DNA of 64,000 nt from Photobacterium kishitanii (GTDB lineage: Bacteria; Pseudomonadota; Gammaproteobacteria; Enterobacterales; Vibrionaceae): contig NZ_PYON01000002.1 of the NCBI RefSeq assembly GCF_003026355.1, forward strand, positions 248,001 through 312,000, given 5' to 3'. The notes below the pieces were generated by a model, which did no database searches, had not been told where the DNA came from, and saw only the letters and a program-made list of their open reading frames with translations. The position numbers and the translations under genes are program-made. Each line of letters begins with the position of its first letter. Positions within the stretch are counted from its first letter, which is position 1. Positions 41,024-50,465 of the stretch are shown in pieces.

Positions 41024-41707
41024 ATGAGTGTATTTAAAAAATTGTTTAATTTAGTGCGTGGTTCGGTGAATACCGTTGCAGAATCTGTTGCTGATGCTAA
41101 TGCTATTACGATTTTGAATGAAGAATTACGTCAAAGTAAGATTGAGTTGCGTAAATCGGATGAAGCGCTGGTTTCAATTATCGCAAAACGTAAGCTCTCA
41201 CAACAAAAAGTGGATAGCTTTGATGCTAGCATTAATGAATATGAAAAACATGCTCGTACAGCAATGGAAAAAGGCCAGCAAGAGTTAGCGCTTGAGTGTG
41301 CACAAAAGGTCGCTGAGTTACGCAGCCAGCAATCCACAGAGCAAGCATATTGTGATGGATTTTTAAAATCTGAAACAACGATGAAAAGTAAAATCGCTCA
41401 GGCAAAAGAACGCTTACGTCAAATCGAACAACAAGTTGATGTTGTTGCGGCGCAAGAGAGTGTCATTAAAGCACAAAGCTCTGTGGCAGCCGCTAATGCA
41501 GGTAGTAACAGTAAAATGAGTACCGCATTAGATTCTCTAGATCGTATTAAAGCGCGTCAAGCAGAAGCCTCTGCTAAGTTTGAAGCGGCAGAAGAACTAG
41601 AGTCTGAGTCTTCATCATCGTCATTAGATAAAAAGTTAGCTGAGGCGGGTATTTCAAAATCAACGTCATCAGCAGAAGATGAGCTTGCTCGAATTTTGGG
41701 TAAATAG
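41024..41707 (+). CDS. yjfJ: PspA/IM30-family protein YjfJ
   Basis: 227 residues, almost entirely coiled coil and helical. The N-terminal VFKKLFNLVRGSVNTVAE amphipathic region can bind membranes, and the helices (about 30-200) form the ESCRT-III-like fold of PspA/Vipp1. Such proteins assemble on stressed membranes to prevent leakage. The C-terminal Ser-rich stretch ends in DELARILGK. Three bases separate it from yjfI, so translation is coupled. Confidence 0.88.
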   Translation: MSVFKKLFNLVRGSVNTVAESVADANAITILNEELRQSKIELRKSDEALVSIIAKRKLSQQKVDSFDASINEYEKHARTAMEKGQQELALECAQKVAELRSQQSTEQAYCDGFLKSETTMKSKIAQAKERLRQIEQQVDVVAAQESVIKAQSSVAAANAGSNSKMSTALDSLDRIKARQAEASAKFEAAEELESESSSSSLDKKLAEAGISKSTSSAEDELARILGK

Positions 41708-41772
41708 CATCATTCCTTGTGCGTCTTTTTTATACCTTTTATCGCGAGGTAAAAGGTATTTTTGGTGTTTAT

Positions 41773-42399
41773 ATGTTCGATTTTTTTAAGAAAAAACCAG
41801 TAGAGAAAAAGTCTCTCATTCCTGAAGTTCTTGGGTTGAGATTAGGCGGTGTCATCGAATTAGATGCGTTAAAAATGAAAATCATTGAACCAGATCTAAC
41901 CATTTCTGGTGCAGCAAAAACCCAATTAATTCAGGCTGTCGGTGTGGTGCAGTTAGATAATTCGACGCGATTGATTCGTTATTACACTGATGATGAAGCG
42001 ATGGTTCAGGTTTTGATGAATGGAGAGTCGGATGCTGATGTGCAGCAGTGCATGCTTTCTTATTATTATTCAACGACCCCGATTGATACTGATATGCGCT
42101 GGAATGAATGGTTATCAAAAGGTGTTGTAAAATCACATTGGGATCTTGATGGTGTGAATTTTACAAAGTTATGGGAAAACGAATTACCTGTCGCTATGAC
42201 AGAAACAACATGGACTTCTGAAACTGAGTGTAGTCGAACTGATCAATTTGTGATGTTGTATAGCCGTGACGTAAACGCAGATTTATGTGAGGTGTTGATC
42301 GTGTCAGCAGAAGAACAGGTAGTTAATAATAGTGTTGATCGTTGCTTGGTATTAAGTACGGCATTTGAGCTACAACCAAGTGATTTTACAGTTAATTAA
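41773..42399 (+). CDS. yjfK: YjfK-like protein (DUF2491)
   Basis: 208 residues from the ATG at 41773 (MFDFFKKKPVEKK); an earlier in-frame start at 41719 would add 18 residues but has no better site. Soluble cytoplasmic DUF2491 protein with the typical LGLRLGGVIELDAL and a C-terminal VDRCLVLSTAFELQPSDF. Function unknown. Follows the PspA-like gene by 65 bases and belongs to the same operon. Confidence 0.82.
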   Translation: MFDFFKKKPVEKKSLIPEVLGLRLGGVIELDALKMKIIEPDLTISGAAKTQLIQAVGVVQLDNSTRLIRYYTDDEAMVQVLMNGESDADVQQCMLSYYYSTTPIDTDMRWNEWLSKGVVKSHWDLDGVNFTKLWENELPVAMTETTWTSETECSRTDQFVMLYSRDVNADLCEVLIVSAEEQVVNNSVDRCLVLSTAFELQPSDFTVN

Positions 42400-42417
42400 A
42401 AATACAAGGAATAGTAG

Positions 42418-42831
42418 ATGTCGGATTTAATGGTGAGTTTATCGACCCTCGGTGATTTTGGGTTGTATTTTGGGATCTCTTTAATTTTCTTGGTCGTTTT
42501 TCGTTTTATTTTCCCATTAGTGACGCCTTATAAAGAATGGGAATTGATTAAAAGTGGTAATGTAGCGGCAGCTATTGGAATGGGTGGTTCGTTTATTGGA
42601 TATGCCCTTGCTGTTAGCTCTGCGATTTCGAATAGTCAAAGTGTGTTAGATTTTTCTGTTTGGGGTGTTGTAGCACTCGTATCACAAGTGATAGCGTATT
42701 TTATTATTCGTATTATCTTCCTTCCTAAAATTGCTGAGCGTATTGAACGTGATGAAGTGTCTGCAGGCGTTATTTTAGCGTCTATTGCGATTGCTGTTGG
42801 TTTGTTAAATGCTGCGTGCATGACGTATTAA
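42418..42831 (+). CDS. yjfL: YjfL-like membrane protein (DUF350)
   Basis: 137 residues with four membrane segments (about 13-35, 48-70, 78-100 and 112-135). The DUF350 pattern is visible in SGNVAAAIGMGGSFIGYALA. AAGGAAT precedes the ATG. In this operon it may partner the PspA-like protein or the secreted YjfM-like lipoprotein. Role unknown. Confidence 0.85.
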   Translation: MSDLMVSLSTLGDFGLYFGISLIFLVVFRFIFPLVTPYKEWELIKSGNVAAAIGMGGSFIGYALAVSSAISNSQSVLDFSVWGVVALVSQVIAYFIIRIIFLPKIAERIERDEVSAGVILASIAIAVGLLNAACMTY

Positions 42832-42850
42832 TGACTTTGAGGATTATATT

Positions 42851-43453
42851 ATGAAACGTAGTAGTAATATTCATCGTAATCAGATGCGTAAATCGTACCA
42901 GTATCAGAATTGGGCTCCGATCACGATAGTTGCTTTAGGGGCAACCATAGTGTTAGCTGGCTGTAAGGATAACGAAACGCTAGCGCAAACCCAATATGAT
43001 TCCTTACAAGATTGTATTAATGCTGACAGTTCCAACCCCAAACAAGTAGAAATGTGTGCAACGGCTTATCAACAGGCTGTGGATGCTGCACCAAAGTTTG
43101 ATTCAGAAAGTGATTGTCAGTCTTCTGGCACTGATAATTGTCGTCAGATACAAGGCAGTAATAACACGAGTTATTGGGTTCCGGCACTTGCAGGTTTTAT
43201 TGTTGGACGAATGATGGACAATGGTCGTCAGTATTCATCTCAGCCCATTTATTATCCATCCTCAAAGCGAAACTCTGATATGGGTCAATGGACTCAGGGT
43301 CGCTATAAAGAATCGACATCTCAGAATTATAAAAGCAAATATAAAAATGAAAAACCTGCTGTTAGCCGTACAATTTCACGCGGTGGTTTTGGCTCTAAAG
43401 CGAGTGCAAAATCGAGTTGGGGTGGCAGTCGTAGTCGTGGCTGGGGTGGTTAA
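42851..43453 (+). CDS. yjfM: YjfM-like lipoprotein (DUF1190)
   Basis: 200 residues. N-terminal hydrophobic segment ends in a lipobox VLAGC, with the acylated Cys at about 38, so it is a predicted outer- or inner-membrane lipoprotein after an unusually long basic n-region. The mature part has paired Cys (CINADSS, QMCATAYQ, DNCRQ). The C-terminus is Gly/Ser/Arg-rich (GGFGSKASAKSSWGGSRSRG), low complexity. ATG preceded by GAGGATTA. Overlaps closely with the next gene. Confidence 0.82.
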   Translation: MKRSSNIHRNQMRKSYQYQNWAPITIVALGATIVLAGCKDNETLAQTQYDSLQDCINADSSNPKQVEMCATAYQQAVDAAPKFDSESDCQSSGTDNCRQIQGSNNTSYWVPALAGFIVGRMMDNGRQYSSQPIYYPSSKRNSDMGQWTQGRYKESTSQNYKSKYKNEKPAVSRTISRGGFGSKASAKSSWGGSRSRGWGG

Positions 43454-43456
43454 TTA

Positions 43457-44623
43457 ATGTTACGGATCCCAATAAAAGAGCGCTCAGATTGGCGAATTAC
43501 GGCCAATGAATTTGGCTTTCGATTCCATACTTTTGATGGAGAGGAATACTGGACAGAACGTTATTACTATCAATTTTCTTTAAAGCAAATTGAACACGAT
43601 CTCGAAGCTCCAACGGAAGAACTTAATCAAATGTGCCTTGCTGTTGTGAATGATGTCGTAAACAGCGATGTTCTAATGGAAAAATTTGCTATACCTAAGG
43701 CGAACTGGGAACTTGTACGGAATAGTTGGTATAACAAAGAACCATCGCTTTATGGACGGTTTGACTTTAGTTATGACGGCAAAAATCCGGCTAAATTGCT
43801 CGAAGCTAATTTTGATACACCAACCTCAGCATATGAGTGTGGTTTCTGGCAGTGGATTTGGTTAGAAGACAATGTGAAATTAGATCGAATATCACGCGCT
43901 GCAGACCAATTTAATTCATTTCAAGAAAAGTTTATTGAGCGTTTGTCGACGTTAGCTAAAAAAGCCAAAACAAAAGTATTGTATTTTGCATGCAGCCTTG
44001 AGGGGGGTGAAGAAGATTATGGAACCATAACATACTTTGCTGATTGTGCTCGTGTTGCAGGATTAACACCCAAAATTATTTATCTTGAAGATATTGGAGT
44101 TGATGCTCAGGGTAAGTTTACGGATCTAAATGATCATGTTATTCGATGGATTTTTAAGTTGTACCCGTATGAAATGCTATTTCGAGAGGATTTTTCGAAA
44201 TATTTAGATAATGGTACATTATATTTAGAACCACCGTGGAAAGCGATTATCTCAAATAAAGCGATTTTGCCGTTATTATGGGAGAAATATCCTCATCATC
44301 CTAACTTATTACCTGCTTATTTTTCAGATAAGAAACATTTACTCGATGATAAAAAAGGTATTGTTAAAAAGCCAATCTTTTCACGAGAAGGGGCCAACGT
44401 TAAAATAAAAAAAGAGGGCAAAGTTATTGCTGAATCCGATGGCGACTATGGTGAAGAAGGTTATATTTATCAGGCGTTTCATCCTTTGCCTAAATTTGGA
44501 GACGATTATACCGTTATTGGTAGTTGGGTTATTGGTGATCAAGCTGCGGGTCTTTCTATCCGTGAAGATAATACTTTAATAACTAAAGATTCATCTCGTT
44601 TTATTCCTCATATTATTCTATAA
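43457..44623 (+). CDS. yjfC: Glutathionylspermidine synthase-like ATP-grasp protein YjfC
   Basis: 388 residues. ATP-grasp ligase related to the synthetase domain of glutathionylspermidine synthase, lacking its amidase domain. Motifs include GRFDFSYDGKNPAKLLEANFDTPTS (from about 95) and the C-terminal VKKPIFSREGANVKI with EEGYIYQAFHPLP. The ATG at 43457 follows the YjfM-like stop by 3 bases. The biochemical substrate of the stand-alone family is not established. Last gene of the operon. Confidence 0.85.
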   Translation: MLRIPIKERSDWRITANEFGFRFHTFDGEEYWTERYYYQFSLKQIEHDLEAPTEELNQMCLAVVNDVVNSDVLMEKFAIPKANWELVRNSWYNKEPSLYGRFDFSYDGKNPAKLLEANFDTPTSAYECGFWQWIWLEDNVKLDRISRAADQFNSFQEKFIERLSTLAKKAKTKVLYFACSLEGGEEDYGTITYFADCARVAGLTPKIIYLEDIGVDAQGKFTDLNDHVIRWIFKLYPYEMLFREDFSKYLDNGTLYLEPPWKAIISNKAILPLLWEKYPHHPNLLPAYFSDKKHLLDDKKGIVKKPIFSREGANVKIKKEGKVIAESDGDYGEEGYIYQAFHPLPKFGDDYTVIGSWVIGDQAAGLSIREDNTLITKDSSRFIPHIIL

Positions 44624-44725
44624 GACGAGAGTGTGGGATCTAAGAAAATCGGTAGCTAATTATAGCCTACCGAATTTTGGTACTCAGACTCTAGTTATTG
44701 TCGAGTAGCTCTCATATTGATGTAC

Positions 44726-45298
44726 TTAATTAAAACGTTTGCGTTCAATCAAGAAATGCAACACTGCCATTCCACCATGGCCAATTAAATAAGCTTCAAT
44801 TAGCCCTGTGAGTGATTTATGTATTTCACGTGCGTCATTGGCATAAGGGGAGTTATTTAGCCACAGTACTAACCATAGTAATGCCGCTACCTCAATTAAA
44901 ATTAATGCGCCAATTCCTAAACCTTGAATAATATTACCTAAACCTTGTTCTCGTGGTTCTGGTAATTTCCCTTTTATAATCTGCTTTAAATCATCTTTTA
45001 AAACGGTGTTATCACCAAAAAGATAAGGGAAAAACTGCCTAAAAGATTGCTTAGTTAGCATGAAAATAATCATTCCAAGCGTAGCAATGACGGTCAGTGA
45101 GCCTAAAATAATATGCAGCCATAAAAAAAGCGTATTAAACATACCTGCTTTTACTGCTCCGGCATGCGTCATGTGCAATAGGTTGCTATTTAATATTTGG
45201 AGAATAATTAATCCAGCAAGGGTGGTGTGTAGATGGCGCAATCCGACATTAGGAAAGTAATAACTAATATAACGCCAAAAGGAACGTAAAAGGGGCAT
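44726..45298 (-). CDS. b-type cytochrome, cytochrome b561-like
   Basis: 190 residues, four membrane segments, inner membrane. Histidines in the right places to bind haem: RHLHTTLAG (first helix), FLWLHIILG (second), REIHKSLTG (third), GHGGMAVLHFL (fourth). It resembles the cytochrome b561/b-type subunit of Ni-Fe hydrogenases and formate dehydrogenases. It diverges from the MOSC-ferredoxin fusion gene, so the two may share a redox role (inference). No associated hydrogenase is present. Confidence 0.75.
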   Translation of the reverse strand: MPLLRSFWRYISYYFPNVGLRHLHTTLAGLIILQILNSNLLHMTHAGAVKAGMFNTLFLWLHIILGSLTVIATLGMIIFMLTKQSFRQFFPYLFGDNTVLKDDLKQIIKGKLPEPREQGLGNIIQGLGIGALILIEVAALLWLVLWLNNSPYANDAREIHKSLTGLIEAYLIGHGGMAVLHFLIERKRFN

Positions 45299-45504
45299 GC
45301 TGTCTCCAATAAAATAATAACGAAGGGGATTGAATTTTTATAAATTTAGCATAAGTGGTCGTTTTCGAGATGTAATTATCTGTCACTACAAAGCAAAATA
45401 ATTATTCATAAATAAAGCTATTAGCTGTTTATTTGGCGATAAATGTTAAATAATTGCAGTTAAGTCTGTTAGGGATATTTTGTTTTCTGTGTATGGAGAT
45501 CACC

Positions 45505-47334
45505 GTGAGTCAACCTTCAATAGTACCGACATTATCACAAATACATGTTTATCCAGTAAAATCGATAGCTGCGTTAACCCAATCTCAAGCTTGGGTTGAA
45601 AAGCAAGGGTTAGCCTTTGACCGTCGTTTTATGGTGGCCAGTGACGATGGGATAATGATAACCGCTCGTAAATATCCGCAAATGGTTAAAATTACCGCAA
45701 CCCTGACGATGACAGGGTTAGTACTGCAATACCCTAATAAAGCCGATTTAGTCTTACAGTATGCTGATTTTGCGATGGAGGATGCTGCAGCGACAGTATG
45801 GAATGATAATTTTTCTGCATACACAACGACGGCATTAGCTAACCAATGGTTCAGCGAGATTATTAGTCATTCGGTACAGTTACTTTTTTGTGGTCAACAA
45901 TCAAATCGGGTTCGACCTAAAATTGGTCATAATGTCAGTTTTGCTGATGGCTATCCGCTGTTGGTTATTAGTGAGGCATCATTATCAGCGTTAAATGAAC
46001 GTAGTAGTGAGCGACATACAATGGCACAATTTCGAACTAATTTAGTCGTATCTAATACTGAACCATTTGCCGAAGATGGTTGGAAACGGATCCGTATTGG
46101 TGAGGTAGAATTTGAAGCTGTCAAACCGTGTGCACGCTGTATTCTTACGACGGTTGATCCACTTACTGGATATTTTAGTCCCCTTAAAGAACCTTTAAAA
46201 ACGATGGCTACCTTTCGCGCAGATGCGATGGGGGAAGTGTTTTTTGGACAAAACTTAGTTGCTCTTAATGAAGGTATTATTTGTGCAGGGGATGAGATTG
46301 AAATACTAGCAACAAAGCCAAAAGAAATTTACGCTGATAATATTGAAACGAAATTATTACTTACCTGCGTAGAGCGTGAGGATATTGCCGCTGATTTTAC
46401 AACCTTTTGGTTTGAGTCGCATCAGCAGCTACCTTTACCGCCTTATTTGCCGGGGCAACATTTACCGTTGCAACTTGAAATTAATGGTGAATTTATTTCA
46501 CGACGTTATACCTTATCATCTAGTCCTTCTCGACCTGGACGCTATGCTGTTTCTGTAAAGAGGATTGATGATGGACGAGTCTCTAATTGGCTACATCAAC
46601 ATTTCCAAGTTGGGGATGTACTTGTCGCTGACAAACCAGATGGTGATTTTCATTTAGGTATTCATACCGATAAATTATTATTACTGTCAGCGGGGAGTGG
46701 TATCACGCCGATGCTATCGATGCTGAGGTATTTATCTGATCACGATAATATTCGTGATGTTGTGTTTTATCATCAATGTCGTACAGAAGCTGATATTCCT
46801 TCTCTGCAAGAATTACATCAACTTGAAAATATGCATCCATCACTTGATTTACGCATTGTTCTTAGTCAACCAAGACGCGATTGGGAGGGGGAATCTGGGC
46901 GATTAAGTATTAGTCACTTAGCGATGATCAGTGATTTAGATAAACGACAAGTGTTTGTATGTGGACCCGATGCATTTATGGTTGCCGCTAAAAAACTATT
47001 GTTAAAAATGGGCGTATCCCCAGCGCGTTATCATCAAGAAGCTTTTGGTCCTTTACGTGGCACATTAGCGCCTAAACAAACATTAAATCTTAATATTAAT
47101 GGGCATATATTTAGTGGTGACAATCAGAAAACGTTGTTAGAGCAAGCGGAAATTGCGGGTATTGGCCTTAATTACAGTTGTAGAGCTGGTTTTTGTGGTG
47201 TGTGTAAAGTGACATTAGCCTCAGGGCAAGTTGAGCAGCCTGATGTTCCTGGGTTATTACTACAAGAAAGACAGCAAGGTAAAATATTAGCCTGTTGCTG
47301 TATCCCTAAAACAGATCTTGAAATCACAAAGTAA
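45505..47334 (+). CDS. MOSC domain fused to FAD/NAD reductase and [2Fe-2S] ferredoxin
   Basis: 609 residues from the GTG at 45505, preceded by GGAG at the right spacing; an ATG at 45493 lacks a good site. N-terminal MOSC beta-barrel (about 8-100, HVYPVKSIAAL) and MOSC domain (about 120-265, with the conserved Cys in KPCARCILTTVD); then an FAD domain with RRYTLSSSP, a nucleotide domain, and a C-terminal ferredoxin with CRAGFCGVCKV and a last Cys in LACCC. Relatives: YcbX (MOSC plus ferredoxin) and Hcr, the reductase for Hcp. MOSC proteins bind molybdenum cofactor and reduce N-hydroxylated bases. It may also serve Hcp, whose own hcr is absent here (inference). Confidence 0.85.
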   Translation: MSQPSIVPTLSQIHVYPVKSIAALTQSQAWVEKQGLAFDRRFMVASDDGIMITARKYPQMVKITATLTMTGLVLQYPNKADLVLQYADFAMEDAAATVWNDNFSAYTTTALANQWFSEIISHSVQLLFCGQQSNRVRPKIGHNVSFADGYPLLVISEASLSALNERSSERHTMAQFRTNLVVSNTEPFAEDGWKRIRIGEVEFEAVKPCARCILTTVDPLTGYFSPLKEPLKTMATFRADAMGEVFFGQNLVALNEGIICAGDEIEILATKPKEIYADNIETKLLLTCVEREDIAADFTTFWFESHQQLPLPPYLPGQHLPLQLEINGEFISRRYTLSSSPSRPGRYAVSVKRIDDGRVSNWLHQHFQVGDVLVADKPDGDFHLGIHTDKLLLLSAGSGITPMLSMLRYLSDHDNIRDVVFYHQCRTEADIPSLQELHQLENMHPSLDLRIVLSQPRRDWEGESGRLSISHLAMISDLDKRQVFVCGPDAFMVAAKKLLLKMGVSPARYHQEAFGPLRGTLAPKQTLNLNINGHIFSGDNQKTLLEQAEIAGIGLNYSCRAGFCGVCKVTLASGQVEQPDVPGLLLQERQQGKILACCCIPKTDLEITK

Positions 47335-47439
47335 GCTTTTTCTCTATAAAAAGAGCGCGGATATTATTGTCTTTGTTGAGTTTGAAAAATATTGACTGGT
47401 GAATATAACGGCAAACTGTCGTAATAAACGAGTTGATTT

Positions 47440-47470
47440 AAACGGCTTCTTATTCAAGAGGCCGTTTTTG
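47440..47470 (+). terminator. Terminator of the MOSC-ferredoxin gene
   Basis: AAACGGC ... GCCGTTT stem with an inner CTT/AAG, followed by TTTTTG, about 100 bases after the stop. Confidence 0.7.
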
Positions 47471-47590
47471 TATAAATTCACAATAAAAAAGTCATTTAAA
47501 AGAAGAATATTTTGATACTTGCTGCTGAAAAGGTATTTAATGTGGAGTATGCTTGCGACGCAAACGATTACAATAAAGTAAGGATCTCGT

Positions 47591-49579
47591 ATGTTCAATA
47601 AGCCACTTATCGCATTATCTATCGCTTTAGCTCTTTCTGGGTGTACAACAACACCAGCCGTTCAGCACCAACCTTTCTCACTGACTGTCGCTCATATTAA
47701 TGATACCCATTCTAATTTTGACCCAGTGAAGTCAAGCTTTAAAGCTGATGGTACGCGTGTCTATAACGAATTTGGTGGCTATCCTCGCCTACAAACTATG
47801 GCGAAAGAATATAAAGAAGACGCGAAGAAAGAGAATCAAAGTCTACTGTTTCTACATGGTGGCGATGCATGGCAAGGTAGTGCGTACTTTAAGCTAAATC
47901 ATGGTGCTATGAATGCTGATATGCTAAGCAAAATGGGCTTAGATGCAATGGCATTGGGTAACCATGAATTTGATCTAAATAATAAAAAACTCAATGCTTT
48001 TATTAGTAGTATTAATTTCCCTGTATTAGCTGCAAATATCGATGCTAGCCAAGATGCAGATCTGAAAAATCAAACCAATTTACGCCCTTACCAAGTGTTT
48101 GCTTTTGATGGTAATAAGAAAACTATCGTCAAAGATATTAATCATTTACCGAAAGATAGAAACATCGTCGCTGTATTTGGTCTAGCACTCGATAATATGC
48201 CAAATATTGCGCCTAATACTGGCGATGTTAAATTTAATGACATGGTGAAAACGGCTCAAGCTACGGTCGATATGCTACAAAGTAAAGGGATCGATAATAT
48301 TATTGCATTAACACATATCGGTAATGCAGTTGATTTAGATGTTGCATCGAAAGTGAATGGTATTGATTTAATTGTTGGTGGTCATTCACATACATTATTA
48401 GGCGACTTTACTGATTTAGGGTTAAATAATAATGGTATATATGCTCAGATGGTGAAGAATCCCGACGGTAAATCTGAAACTTGTATTGTTCAAGCGGGAG
48501 AGTATGCACAAGCGATTGGTCGAGTAAATGTAAGTTTTGATGCTAAAGGCGATGTGATCGAATGTGCGGGGCATAATACATTGCTAAGTAATGATGAATT
48601 TTATCATCATGCAGATCGAAGCAAAAAAGATAAATTTAGTCCGGTAGAAACTACACGAGTAGAACAATTTATCGATAATCATGAGAAAATCACTATAGTC
48701 GATGAAGACGTTTTATTGCGTCAGCGTATTGATAGCAAATATAAACCAGCCGTTGATAAAGCGTACGGAAAGACGATTGCCCAAGTACCGTTAGAAATTA
48801 AACATGAACGTCGTCCAGGTGATCGTGGTAGTGATAAACATGGCTCAGATGTTGCTCCATTGATTGCTGAGGGGCAATATTATTGGGCAAATGAACCTCA
48901 GGTACAAAAAGTCACTGGAATGAAAGTGGATTTCTCTTTGATCGGTGCCGGTGGTATTCGTACTAATATCGAAGCAGGGCAATACCGTGAAGGTAATGTA
49001 TCCTTAGAGCTATTACCATTTTCTAATTTTATGTCTGTTGTTCCAGTTAAAGGCTCAGTGATTAAACAACTATTAGAACAAACAGTTGTTGCTACTCTTC
49101 CTGAAGGTTCTCATGCAGGTAAGTTCCCGTATGGCGGTCATATTCGTTATAGCTTTACTGAAACAGTACCACATAAAGCAGGTAAACTTGGTAAGGTTGA
49201 GGTAATGACTGGTACTGAGCAACATCCAGTATGGACACCAATTCAAGATAACAAAACTTACAATGTTGCTATTAATAATTATAACGCAACGGGAAATGAT
49301 GGCTGGACGCCATTATATCAAGCACAGAAGAACCATTCTGGGCGTGTAGATCTTGCTTATATTGATGGCAAACTAACTGGATTCAAAGTTAAGAATATAG
49401 AGAAAGTAGGCGACAAATATCAAGTAATCTATCAAGGCGCAACGCCAAATTGTAAAGCCGCTAATACGGTATGTAATACTGATGCTCAAGCTTTTATTGA
49501 TTACGTAGCACAGGCTCGTCATCAATTAGTACCATTGACATATTCAGTAGTGACTCTTGATCGTATAACAACAAAATAA
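47591..49579 (+). CDS. Lipoprotein bifunctional UDP-sugar hydrolase/5'-nucleotidase (UshA family)
   Basis: 662 residues, longer than E. coli UshA (550). Lipoprotein signal MFNKPLIALSIALALSGC, acylated Cys18, so outer-membrane anchored. Metallophosphatase domain with the di-metal motifs AHINDTHSNFDP, GGDAWQGS, ALGNHEFD, ALTHIGN and VGGHSHT; then a 5'-nucleotidase C-terminal domain with GAGGIRTN and NYNATGNDGWTP. It dephosphorylates extracellular nucleotides for uptake. Vibrio NutA is the nearest named relative; the symbol is left open. An AAGGAT site precedes the ATG. Confidence 0.9.
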   Translation: MFNKPLIALSIALALSGCTTTPAVQHQPFSLTVAHINDTHSNFDPVKSSFKADGTRVYNEFGGYPRLQTMAKEYKEDAKKENQSLLFLHGGDAWQGSAYFKLNHGAMNADMLSKMGLDAMALGNHEFDLNNKKLNAFISSINFPVLAANIDASQDADLKNQTNLRPYQVFAFDGNKKTIVKDINHLPKDRNIVAVFGLALDNMPNIAPNTGDVKFNDMVKTAQATVDMLQSKGIDNIIALTHIGNAVDLDVASKVNGIDLIVGGHSHTLLGDFTDLGLNNNGIYAQMVKNPDGKSETCIVQAGEYAQAIGRVNVSFDAKGDVIECAGHNTLLSNDEFYHHADRSKKDKFSPVETTRVEQFIDNHEKITIVDEDVLLRQRIDSKYKPAVDKAYGKTIAQVPLEIKHERRPGDRGSDKHGSDVAPLIAEGQYYWANEPQVQKVTGMKVDFSLIGAGGIRTNIEAGQYREGNVSLELLPFSNFMSVVPVKGSVIKQLLEQTVVATLPEGSHAGKFPYGGHIRYSFTETVPHKAGKLGKVEVMTGTEQHPVWTPIQDNKTYNVAINNYNATGNDGWTPLYQAQKNHSGRVDLAYIDGKLTGFKVKNIEKVGDKYQVIYQGATPNCKAANTVCNTDAQAFIDYVAQARHQLVPLTYSVVTLDRITTK

Positions 49580-49600
49580 TATTTATTTAATCTATATAAT

Positions 49601-49634
49601 GGGTAATGTGCTTCAGCATGTTGCCCTTTTTTTG
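49601..49634 (+). terminator. Terminator of the 5'-nucleotidase gene
   Basis: Stem GGGTAATGTGC / GCATGTTGCCC (several G-T pairs), loop TTCA, followed by seven T residues, 22 bases after the stop. Confidence 0.8.
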
Positions 49635-50064
49635 CGATTATTTTAAGGTCAAAGCTCAAAAATAAAAATCTATTCATCTTTTTTGTAACCGCTATATTGG
49701 TGATATATACGGTATAAGTTGATAGAAAAATCAGCAATTTCAGTGTGTTGATTTAGATGTAAATAGATATTGAGATGGTTTTATGTAATGTAATATCTTG
49801 AATGATAAGTAATAAAAAAAATTTTTGTTTTTAGACCGTTAAAAATTAAAAATAATGCTATACAATCGGACGAATTTCATTAGTATAGACCTCGGCCTGT
49901 AATTCAGACCTATTTATATGTAACATTATGTTTTAGAAAACTTTCTCTGTAACGCTTTACCAGTGTCATGAAGCTTTCCACTCATAAGCTATAACATAAA
50001 TAATTCTTTTTCTGGCTACATTACGCAATTTTGCGAATTATTTAATAAAATATTGGAGACATTC
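49635..50064. other. csp promoter and long 5' leader
   Basis: AT-rich upstream region followed by a transcribed leader of about 190 bases with several small inverted repeats. No gene is visible. Confidence 0.5.
49856..49866 (+). promoter_or_regulatory. Extended -10 promoter of the second csp gene
   Basis: TGCTATACAAT matches an extended -10 element and starts a leader of about 190 bases before the ATG at 50065. The first csp gene (3687) has nearly the same box at nearly the same distance, which supports both. Confidence 0.5.
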
Positions 50065-50274
50065 ATGTCTAAATCAACTGGTATCGTTAAGTGGTTTAAC
50101 GAAGAGAAAGGTTTCGGTTTCATCACTCAAGACAATGGCGGCGCTGACGTATTCGTTCACTTCCGTGCTATCACTGGCGAAGGTTTCAAAACTTTAGCTG
50201 AAGGTCAAAAGGTTTCTTTTGACGTAGAACAAGGCCAGAAAGGTCCTCAAGCTGCAAACGTTGAAGCTGCTTAA
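50065..50274 (+). CDS. CspA-family cold-shock protein
   Basis: 69 residues from the ATG at 50065 ([11 protein letters not shown]), with GGAG upstream. Intact RNP1 KGFGFI and RNP2 VFVHF. It is nearly identical to the csp gene at 3687, an example of the duplicated csp families of psychrotolerant marine bacteria. Leader length and promoter indicate post-transcriptional cold induction. Ends at a perfect palindromic terminator. Confidence 0.93.
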   Translation: MSKSTGIVKWFNEEKGFGFITQDNGGADVFVHFRAITGEGFKTLAEGQKVSFDVEQGQKGPQAANVEAA

Positions 50275-50299
50275 TTCGCTTTTTCGTTAAAAGTTTCTA

Positions 50300-50328
50300 A
50301 AATACCGACATTATGTCGGTATTTTTTT
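50300..50328 (+). terminator. Terminator of the second csp gene
   Basis: Arms AATACCGACAT and ATGTCGGTATT with a T-run of seven, 25 bases after the stop. Confidence 0.85.
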
Positions 50329-50465
50329 ATTTAAATTTTATACTTTTATTATTAACTTCCCACGCTTTATTGATCAGATTAATAACGAGTATTAAATTAA
50401 ACCATTTGAGTAATTCTCTGGTTTTTATACACTTATCGTTATTCGTTATCTCTGTGTAATTCTTC

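Noticed and set aside
47344-47598. 84-codon minus-strand frame (MNIRDPYFIVIVCVAS...)
   Set aside because: It covers the MOSC-gene terminator and the start of the 5'-nucleotidase gene; no supporting signals.
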